Origin: UBA1715 sp964346725
Lineage (GTDB): Bacteria; Bacteroidota; Bacteroidia; Bacteroidales; UBA1715
Direction: 5' to 3'
Length of the DNA: 15,890 bases
Assembly (NCBI GenBank): GCA_964346725.1
Contig: CAYFVM010000034.1
Location: forward strand, 1-15,890
Within the stretch, counting starts at the first letter, position 1. Every line of letters starts with the position of its first letter. This document shows positions 1-4,512 of the stretch, piece after piece. The notes below the pieces were generated by a model. It saw only the letters and a program-made list of their open reading frames with translations. It had not been told where the DNA came from and ran no database searches. A program made the translations under genes and the position numbers.

Positions 1-2
1 AT

Positions 3-155
3 CTCGACCAAACATTCTTTAACCTTAAAAGTGCAGAGTTGGCTACAAAAAATGCCATCAAAATTTATAACAATAAAAGACTTCATGAATCTTTAAGGCA
101 TGAAACTCCTGAGTTCAGGAATAAATTTTATAATTTTGAATGTGTAAATGTCTAA
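3..155 (+). CDS. IS3-family transposase (OrfB), C-terminal fragment
   Basis: This is an open frame entering from the left edge and ending at TAA 153-155; only the last 50 residues are present. The stretch AIKIYNNKRLHESL followed by a TP dipeptide is the typical end of the rve integrase core of IS3-family OrfB proteins (family pattern: AI..YNN.R.H.SL...TP). The protein would catalyse DDE-type copy-out/paste-in transposition. The catalytic DDE residues lie outside the window, so I cannot tell whether the gene is intact. It is followed by repeated sequence that looks like the right end of the element. The family call is good; the subgroup is not assignable. Confidence 0.8.
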   Translation, partial: LDQTFFNLKSAELATKNAIKIYNNKRLHESLRHETPEFRNKFYNFECVNV

Positions 156-174
156 TTACACTCTGTAGCATAAA

Positions 175-208
175 GGGGAAGGCTACAATATAGGGAAGGC
201 TACACTTT
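175..208 (+). repeat. Tandem 17-bp repeat, probable right end of the IS
   Basis: Two 17-bp units (175-191 and 192-208) share the identical core GGGAAGGCTACA at 176-187 and 193-204. Each core ends in CA, so read from outside it begins TGTAG, as expected of IS3-family ends, which usually start 5'-TG. It lies 20 bases beyond the transposase stop codon. The outer or inner copy could be the terminal inverted repeat and the other an extra transposase-binding site. The left end is outside the window, so the boundary is inferred. Confidence 0.45.
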
Positions 209-236
209 TAGTATGTCCGAGAAGAAAATTTCGTGT

Positions 237-803
237 ATGAAAAAAATTATTCTACTCATCGTTTTCATAATTCCTTTGTACACATATTCTCAAAATGAGA
301 ATATGATTGAATTGTCGGCATCAGGGCAAGCGATTGTTGATATTCGTTCCGACGTGTCGTATTGCGGAGAAATTGTGCTCGAGTGGCAACCCAAAGGAAA
401 TATTGGATTGAACTATTCTTTGCGATTCGGAAATTATTATGACAAGGGATTTATGTTCCAATGTCCGGCAAGTCTTGTTTTGGGACTTGTTGCGGTGGCG
501 TGTATGGCAAATTCTGACGATATACTTTCTGCCGGTGGACTTATTTTTTGCTTTATACCGGAAGGTATTTCGTATAATATTCCTCTTTGGGATAATGATG
601 GTCTTCGGCTTGCTCCGTATGTGAATCCTTTGATATTGGAGATTACACAAGAGGACGTAGGAATGATTCTGGAAGTAGGCTCCAAGTTAAAATTCCAACT
701 TGGTGACAATACGTTTGCTGCATTGGATTTTTCGCTCCAATCGCCGTATAAAGAGTATTCAATAAATACTTGTTTGGGAATGTCTTTAGGTGTGCGTTGG
801 TAG
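237..803 (+). CDS. Small exported protein of unknown function, possibly an outer-membrane barrel
   Basis: I do not recognise this protein. I chose the ATG at 237 because it gives a clean signal peptide (MKKIILLIVFIIPLYTYSQ, 188 aa in total); the in-frame ATG at 213 would add eight mostly polar residues in front of it. The mature part has many short alternating hydrophobic/polar stretches (for example IGLNYSLRFGNYY and NTFAALDFSLQSP) and ends in an aromatic, SLGVRW. Those features fit a small outer-membrane beta-barrel, but also a periplasmic beta protein. It starts about 30 bases beyond the IS end and its stop is 2 bases from the stop of the convergent DJ-1 gene. I see no clear TAnnTTTG box in front; transcription could read out of the IS. 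Function unknown. Confidence 0.6.
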   Translation: MKKIILLIVFIIPLYTYSQNENMIELSASGQAIVDIRSDVSYCGEIVLEWQPKGNIGLNYSLRFGNYYDKGFMFQCPASLVLGLVAVACMANSDDILSAGGLIFCFIPEGISYNIPLWDNDGLRLAPYVNPLILEITQEDVGMILEVGSKLKFQLGDNTFAALDFSLQSPYKEYSINTCLGMSLGVRW

Positions 804-805
804 TG

Positions 806-1357
806 TTAGACTATTTGCATTTTTTCTGCTATAAAGTCTGCCAATCGTTTGCCTTTGAGTTCTTCCACAATTTTGAAAGCAAATTTAATTGCAGCACCGG
901 CACCATTTCCGGTAATGATGTTTTGTGAAACAACTACTGATTCTTTTACAAATTCAGCACCGTTGAGGTAATGTTCATATCCCGGATAGCAAGTCGCTTG
1001 TTTTCCTTGAAGAATGTCAAGTTGCCCCAATATATAAGGAGCTGCGCATATAGCAGCTATCCATTTTCCATCGGCATTTTGCTTGGTGAGGATTTTGGCT
1101 AATTTTTCACTGCCGGCAAGATTGTCAGCTCCGGGAGCACCACCGGGAAGTATCAGTAAATCAGCTATTTCTTGTGAAATGAGATTGATAGTGGTATCAC
1201 ATAAAACACGAAGTCCGTGTGAACCAACAACTTCTATATCGTCAGTAATTGAAACTGTTTCTACTTCAAAATCGGCGCGGCGGAGAACGTCAAGAGGAAC
1301 AAGTGCTTCCATCTCTTCAAAACCATCTGCAAGGAAAATATAGACTTTTGAATCCAT
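806..1357 (-). CDS. DJ-1/PfpI family protein (YajL-like)
   Basis: This 183-residue protein matches the length and layout of the DJ-1 subfamily. Visible landmarks are the acidic residue at Glu17 in EEMEAL, LPGG at 70-73, and the nucleophile-elbow cysteine Cys104 in AAICAAP. The usual DJ-1 His region reads TCYPGYEHYLNG here, and the usual GPGT motif appears as GNGAG. Characterised members act on glyoxal-type adducts, as deglycases/glyoxalases or as redox-responsive chaperones; which applies here cannot be read from sequence. The start at 1357 is chosen because MDSKVYIFLADGFEE is the canonical N-terminus; the frame stays open upstream to 1504, but that extension is low-complexity and covers the promoter region. 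A -7 box on this strand sits 16 bases upstream of the start codon. It is convergent with the 237-803 gene. Confidence 0.92.
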   Translation of the reverse strand: MDSKVYIFLADGFEEMEALVPLDVLRRADFEVETVSITDDIEVVGSHGLRVLCDTTINLISQEIADLLILPGGAPGADNLAGSEKLAKILTKQNADGKWIAAICAAPYILGQLDILQGKQATCYPGYEHYLNGAEFVKESVVVSQNIITGNGAGAAIKFAFKIVEELKGKRLADFIAEKMQIV

Positions 1358-1372
1358 TGTATTTAATTTATT

Positions 1373-1380
1373 CAAAAGTA
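1373..1380 (-). promoter_or_regulatory. Bacteroidota -7 promoter box for the DJ-1 gene
   Basis: The minus strand reads TACTTTTG, a full match to the phylum consensus TAnnTTTG, 15 bases before the ATG at 1357. I find no good TTTG -33 element at the right spacing, so this is a candidate. Confidence 0.45.
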
Positions 1381-1435
1381 TGAATTTTATTCGATTTGTC
1401 CACTGAAATCTCAATTTTATACAGTTTCTATTTTT

Positions 1436-1470
1436 TTTGCTCGTGAGTATAATGGAAAAATTTATCTTTG
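1436..1470 (+). promoter_or_regulatory. Bacteroidota-type promoter for the membrane protein/DUF4286/kinase unit
   Basis: TTTG at 1436-1439 and TATCTTTG at 1463-1470 match the -33 and -7 elements (TTTG, TAnnTTTG) with a 23-base spacer. The start codon is at 1487, giving a very short leader. The -7 box overlaps a perfect palindrome, CTTTGA-A-TCAAAG (1466-1478), which could be an operator. Confidence 0.55.
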
Positions 1471-1486
1471 AATCAAAGTTTAAAAA

Positions 1487-2221
1487 ATGGAGATACAACA
1501 ACAAATAGAATTTAACAAGTTACGATCGGGACAAGAGATTTTCTCTGATTATTGGCTTTTTATGAAATCAGAATGGAAGCCGTATTGCATAGCATTGGGC
1601 GTATTTGTGTTGCCGTTTGCTCTGCTCGGTGTGTATTTTCTTACACAACAAAATTTTGACTTCTTGCTTTCTACAACAGATGTTGCAAGTGCGAATTTCA
1701 GTAATATGTATATAGCCTTAGGGTTCTCATTTTTAGCGAAATTCTTTGGTATGTTCGTGTCATGTGCATATGTTACGTTATATATAGCAGGAGAACGAAT
1801 AGATGTAGATTCTCTTAGTAAATACATAACCAGCAATTTTATACCAGCATTTCTTGCCGCACTTTATATGGCACTCATGCTTTTTACGGGTATGATACTG
1901 TTTTTTATACCGGCATTGATTATTTTACCACCAATGTCAATTTTGTTGTATGATGTGTTGTTAGCCAAACAACCCATAGGAATGAGTTTTATCCGTTGTT
2001 TCCGATTGTGCCAAACTAACCTAAAGCGAAGCTATGGTGTAGTGTATTTGTGCTACATTGCAGTTACCGTTTTGTCATGGATAATTGGAGGCATTTTACC
2101 TGCCGACAATTCCGTGTTGAATATTGTGTTTTCGTCATTACTTACCGTAGCAACCGAAACGGTCATGATACCGTTTATACTTTTGTATTATAGTTTGGGA
2201 AATCAAAACATGAAATCATGA
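1487..2221 (+). CDS. Polytopic membrane protein of unknown function
   Basis: This is a 244-residue inner-membrane protein that I cannot assign to a named function. A polar, probably cytoplasmic N-terminus (MEIQQQIEFNKLRSGQEIFSD) precedes about six hydrophobic segments near residues 33-52, 74-101, 117-141, 142-160, 183-204 and 209-236. A basic loop (FIRCFRLCQTNLKRSYG, about 168-184) lies between segments four and five. The layout resembles uncharacterised Bacteroidota proteins with an F-x-S-x-W-K-P type N-terminus. The start is supported by a -7 promoter box 16 bases upstream. Its TGA overlaps the ATG of the DUF4286 gene (ATGA), implying translational coupling. No catalytic motif is visible; a transport or membrane-organising role is possible but unproven. 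Confidence 0.7.
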   Translation: MEIQQQIEFNKLRSGQEIFSDYWLFMKSEWKPYCIALGVFVLPFALLGVYFLTQQNFDFLLSTTDVASANFSNMYIALGFSFLAKFFGMFVSCAYVTLYIAGERIDVDSLSKYITSNFIPAFLAALYMALMLFTGMILFFIPALIILPPMSILLYDVLLAKQPIGMSFIRCFRLCQTNLKRSYGVVYLCYIAVTVLSWIIGGILPADNSVLNIVFSSLLTVATETVMIPFILLYYSLGNQNMKS

Positions 2222-2517
2222 AAGTAATTAATATAACCATATCGTTTGATGATGCAATTGTTCAGTCTGCTTTGGAATGGTTGAAGAAAGAATATATCCC
2301 ATTGATGCAAGCATGTATGGATGTGGAAAACGTGAGTTTGTTTTCCATAGAGGCGCAAAATGGTGCAGATGAATGCTATGCCTTGCAAATTAGATTTTCT
2401 GATGATGCAAATTATCAAATGTTTGCCAACAAGTATCAAAACGATTTTGATATGGTGTTGTTTGCAAAATTTCCTAATCAGTTGGGTATGTTTAAAACCG
2501 TTTTGACATTAATATGA
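2218..2517 (+). CDS. DUF4286 family protein
   Basis: This 99-residue protein fits DUF4286, a small Bacteroidota family. It has an N-terminal strand (VINITISFDDAI), the hallmark EWLKKEYIPLMQ helix (residues 19-30; family form W..W....HIP), a central YALQIRF strand, and a C-terminal F.T.L.. end (FKTVLTLI). It is predicted to be soluble, with no signal peptide or membrane segment. The fold pattern resembles ferredoxin-like dimeric alpha/beta-barrel proteins, which is inference only. Function unknown. The gene overlaps its upstream and downstream neighbours by 4 bases each, so the three are almost certainly one transcript. Confidence 0.82.
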   Translation: MKVINITISFDDAIVQSALEWLKKEYIPLMQACMDVENVSLFSIEAQNGADECYALQIRFSDDANYQMFANKYQNDFDMVLFAKFPNQLGMFKTVLTLI

Positions 2518-3335
2518 AAATAGTAGCTGATAGCGGTTCTACAAAAACCGATTGGGCTTGTTTGACCGACAAAGAAACCATTCATTTCAGTACAATAGGA
2601 ATGAATCCATATTTTGTAACTACGGAACAGGTAGTGGCTGAATTATCAGCACATTTCCCTAAAAATGTAGAAGCAGCGTCTATTTCCGAAGTACATTTTT
2701 ATGGTTCCGGCTGTGGGCGAGATGAATCAAAACAAGTTATAGAAAAAGCCTTACGTTCATGTTTCCCGAAAGCGACAATTAGTGTAGAATCTGATTTGGT
2801 AGGTGCCGCAGTTGCGTGCTATGGCAAAGAGGCTGGTTTGGTGGCAATACTAGGAACGGGCATGAATGTAGGATATTGGAATGGTCAAACATTGGAGACG
2901 CCCTTACCTTCGTTAGGATTTATATTAGGAGACGAGGCGAGTGGGGCTGATCTAGGAAAACGACTCGTGCGAGGAGTGTTCGAAAAACGTTTACCACAAT
3001 CTTTGATAGATGCATTTTTTGCAACATATCCAATTACGTTGCAAGAATTGCTTGATAGAGTATATAAACAATCTTGCCCAAATACTTTTTTGGCACAATT
3101 TGCGCCGTTTGTAATAGCTCATAAAAATGAATCTGCAACACAAAAAATAATAAATGAAGCATTTTCGGACTTGTTTACCTATTACATAAATCCTTTAATG
3201 AAAGCCTATAAAACACAAAAAATTTCATTTGTTGGATCAATAGCACATGCTTTATCAGAGTACATAGTGTTAAAAACACAAAAAGAAAAATATAGTCTAG
3301 AAAAAATAATTTCGAGACCTTTGGATTTTTTATAG
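2514..3335 (+). CDS. BadF/BadG-type ATPase, N-acetylglucosamine-kinase-like
   Basis: This cytoplasmic 273-residue protein belongs to the ASKHA (actin-like) ATPase superfamily, BadF/BadG/BcrA/BcrD group, whose bacterial homologues are usually annotated as N-acetylglucosamine kinases. The phosphate-1 loop is DSGSTKTDW at residues 6-14. The central ESDLVGAA (92-99) carries a conserved Asp, the phosphate-2 loop is ILGTGMN (112-118), and GDEASGADLGKR (139-150) is the family signature. FVGSIAHAL near the C-terminus would be the adenosine motif. The protein is slightly shorter than usual (about 280 residues). It lacks the Cys-rich iron-sulfur motif of 2-hydroxyacyl-CoA dehydratase activators, so a sugar-kinase role (amino-sugar or peptidoglycan salvage) is more likely. 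It is last in a coupled three-gene unit. Confidence 0.85.
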   Translation: MKIVADSGSTKTDWACLTDKETIHFSTIGMNPYFVTTEQVVAELSAHFPKNVEAASISEVHFYGSGCGRDESKQVIEKALRSCFPKATISVESDLVGAAVACYGKEAGLVAILGTGMNVGYWNGQTLETPLPSLGFILGDEASGADLGKRLVRGVFEKRLPQSLIDAFFATYPITLQELLDRVYKQSCPNTFLAQFAPFVIAHKNESATQKIINEAFSDLFTYYINPLMKAYKTQKISFVGSIAHALSEYIVLKTQKEKYSLEKIISRPLDFL

Positions 3336-3352
3336 AGAAAAAATAATTCTTC

Positions 3353-3367
3353 AATTATCTGATAATT
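3353..3367. promoter_or_regulatory. 15-bp AT-rich palindrome after the kinase gene
   Basis: AATTATC-T-GATAATT is a perfect dyad with a one-base centre, 18 bases after the kinase stop codon. The loop is too short for an RNA terminator hairpin, so a protein-binding dyad is more plausible. There is no further evidence of use. Confidence 0.25.
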
Positions 3368-3394
3368 AAGTATTTGCATAAACCTAATTGTATT

Positions 3395-3416
3395 TTTTAC
3401 ACTTTTCTGTGTAAAA
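3395..3416. promoter_or_regulatory. 8-bp inverted repeat just upstream of a promoter
   Basis: TTTTACAC and GTGTAAAA form a perfect 8-bp inverted repeat with a 6-base centre (TTTTCT). It ends two bases before the candidate -33 element at 3419-3422. No T-run follows on either strand, so an operator or activator site is more likely than a terminator, though it could also help end the upstream transcript. Confidence 0.35.
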
Positions 3417-3418
3417 GT

Positions 3419-3449
3419 ATTGCAAAAGAAAAAAAATGTAGTATTTTTG
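3419..3449 (+). promoter_or_regulatory. Bacteroidota-type promoter, probably for the ncRNA
   Basis: ATTG at 3419-3422 and TATTTTTG at 3442-3449 give a near -33 and a full -7 match (TAnnTTTG) at a 19-base spacing, the best-spaced promoter in the window. Transcription should start near 3454-3457, about 255 bases before the next coding start, so the natural product is an RNA or a very long leader. Confidence 0.55.
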
Positions 3450-3454
3450 CTTTA

Positions 3455-3641
3455 TCGATTACAATATGATATATGTAATTGATATGTACATTGAATTATA
3501 CATAATCAGATTAAAACGGGTAGCCAGATCTTCTCTTTTTTTCATGGTGTTGCGGCTTTTTCATGATTGGTTATGTGGTGTTTGAGGTTAATGTAAGGTA
3601 GTTTTTAGTTAATTTCTTCTTCTCTGGTTACCCGTTTTTTT
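3455..3641 (+). ncRNA. Candidate structured non-coding RNA
   Basis: Between the kinase and PASTA genes lies about 187 nt with promoter, structure and terminator-like end. The 16-nt AAAACGGGTAGCCAGA (3513-3528) pairs completely with 3623-3638 if one G-U wobble (3523-3628) is allowed, and T7 at 3635-3641 follows the stem. On the minus strand the wobble becomes an A-C mismatch, so the plus strand is favoured. Just downstream of the expected start, ATCGATTACA (3454-3463) pairs with 3474-3483 as a 10-bp hairpin with one G-U pair. The 94-nt interior is pyrimidine-rich on both flanks (CTTCTCT occurs on each side), which would leave an open internal loop above the closing stem. Size and shape recall 6S-type RNAs, or the Bacteroidales-1 motif reported in this order, but I cannot confirm either. 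A cis-acting leader for the PASTA gene is the alternative. The rest of the 3336-3708 gap shows no coding frame worth calling. Confidence 0.5.
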
Positions 3642-3679
3642 ATATCCCTTTTATTTTTTTATTTTCTCATTTATAATTT

Positions 3680-3687
3680 TATCTTTG
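3680..3687 (+). promoter_or_regulatory. -7 promoter box for the PASTA/T9SS cargo unit
   Basis: TATCTTTG fully matches TAnnTTTG and lies 21 bases before the ATG at 3709. No TTTG is found at -33 spacing; the upstream stretch is almost pure A/T. The box overlaps the alternative TTG start at 3685, which argues against that start. Confidence 0.45.
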
Positions 3688-3708
3688 TTCATACGTTATA
3701 TTTTTGTG

Positions 3709-4509
3709 ATGGACATACAGAAGCATAAAATCCTTTTAATTAACATTGGCGGTATTATACTGTTTTTTATAGTTGCATTTATAGTTTTTAATGCATGGAT
3801 TACTAATTATACAGACCACGGAGTAGAAGTTGTTGTTCCAGATTTTTCAAATCTTGATATAGATGCAGCACAAATATTGGCACAAAAAGAAGGGATAGAT
3901 ATAAAAGTAGGAGATACACTATGTGTTGATGGTGTAGAACCAGGAGCGATTGTTGACCACTATCCAACTGCTGGGTCAAAAGTAAAAAGAGGTCGAACAA
4001 TTTTTCTTTCAATAAATTCATTAACACCGGTTATGGTAGCTATGCCTAAAGTTACCGATGTGTCGTTGCGTCAAGCTACGCAAATACTTGAAAACAAAGG
4101 GTTGCGTGTTGGTGTTTTGGAATACAAACCAGACTTCGCCAACAATTATGTGTTTGAACAACGCTATCATTCTAAACAAATAGCACCGGGCGTGATGGTT
4201 CCGAAAGGTTCTGCTATCGATATGCTCGTTGGCCGTGGTGGTAGTGATGTGCAAGTACCTATTCCTTCATTAGTTGGTTTGTCTTGGAAGGCAATCTCCG
4301 ATTCGTTAGTATCGCGAGGATTAAATGTAAATCCGATTTTTGGAGAAAATGTAAAAACAATGGCCGATACTATGAAATCATACGTGCAGAAGCAATCACC
4401 GGTATATGTTGATGGAGGCAAGATGGCGGCCAGTGAGACTATTGATGTTTGGCTTGATTTAGACCCTATATATCAATCCATATTGGAATCCGAATCAGCG
4501 AAAAATTAA
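3709..4509 (+). CDS. PASTA-domain membrane protein
   Basis: This 266-residue protein has a short cytoplasmic tail, one transmembrane helix (residues 8-30, IGGIILFFIVAFIVF core) and three extracytoplasmic PASTA repeats near 39-104, 107-176 and 181-251. Each begins with the V-P-(D/K/S) strand (VVVPDFSNL, VAMPKVTDV, VPIPSLVGL); the first two also carry the typical P-G-x-x-V...G segments. PASTA domains bind peptidoglycan or muropeptides. Here there is no kinase or penicillin-binding domain attached, as is usual for stand-alone Bacteroidota PASTA proteins. The protein should sit in the inner membrane facing the periplasm. I prefer ATG 3709 over TTG 3685 because the TTG lies inside the -7 box. In related genomes rluD and ddl often neighbour such a gene; here the next gene, 3 bases on, is a T9SS cargo protein. 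Confidence 0.9.
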   Translation: MDIQKHKILLINIGGIILFFIVAFIVFNAWITNYTDHGVEVVVPDFSNLDIDAAQILAQKEGIDIKVGDTLCVDGVEPGAIVDHYPTAGSKVKRGRTIFLSINSLTPVMVAMPKVTDVSLRQATQILENKGLRVGVLEYKPDFANNYVFEQRYHSKQIAPGVMVPKGSAIDMLVGRGGSDVQVPIPSLVGLSWKAISDSLVSRGLNVNPIFGENVKTMADTMKSYVQKQSPVYVDGGKMAASETIDVWLDLDPIYQSILESESAKN

Positions 4510-4512
4510 TGT

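Noticed and set aside
1358..1504. N-terminal extension of the DJ-1 protein to 1504
   Set aside because: The extra 49 residues are low-complexity, run through the divergent promoter region into the next gene, and are not part of the DJ-1 fold.
3455..3641. Firm assignment as 6S RNA, tmRNA or SRP RNA
   Set aside because: It is too short for tmRNA and I see no SRP apical-loop signature. 6S cannot be confirmed without folding and a covariance-model search, so it is left as an unnamed candidate.
3505..3645. Minus-strand reading of the candidate RNA
   Set aside because: On the minus strand the G-U pair becomes an A-C mismatch and the stem is not followed by a good T-run.
3685..3708. TTG start extending the PASTA protein by eight residues
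   Set aside because: The TTG lies inside the TATCTTTG promoter box, so it would not be in the mRNA; ATG 3709 gives a normal N-terminus.
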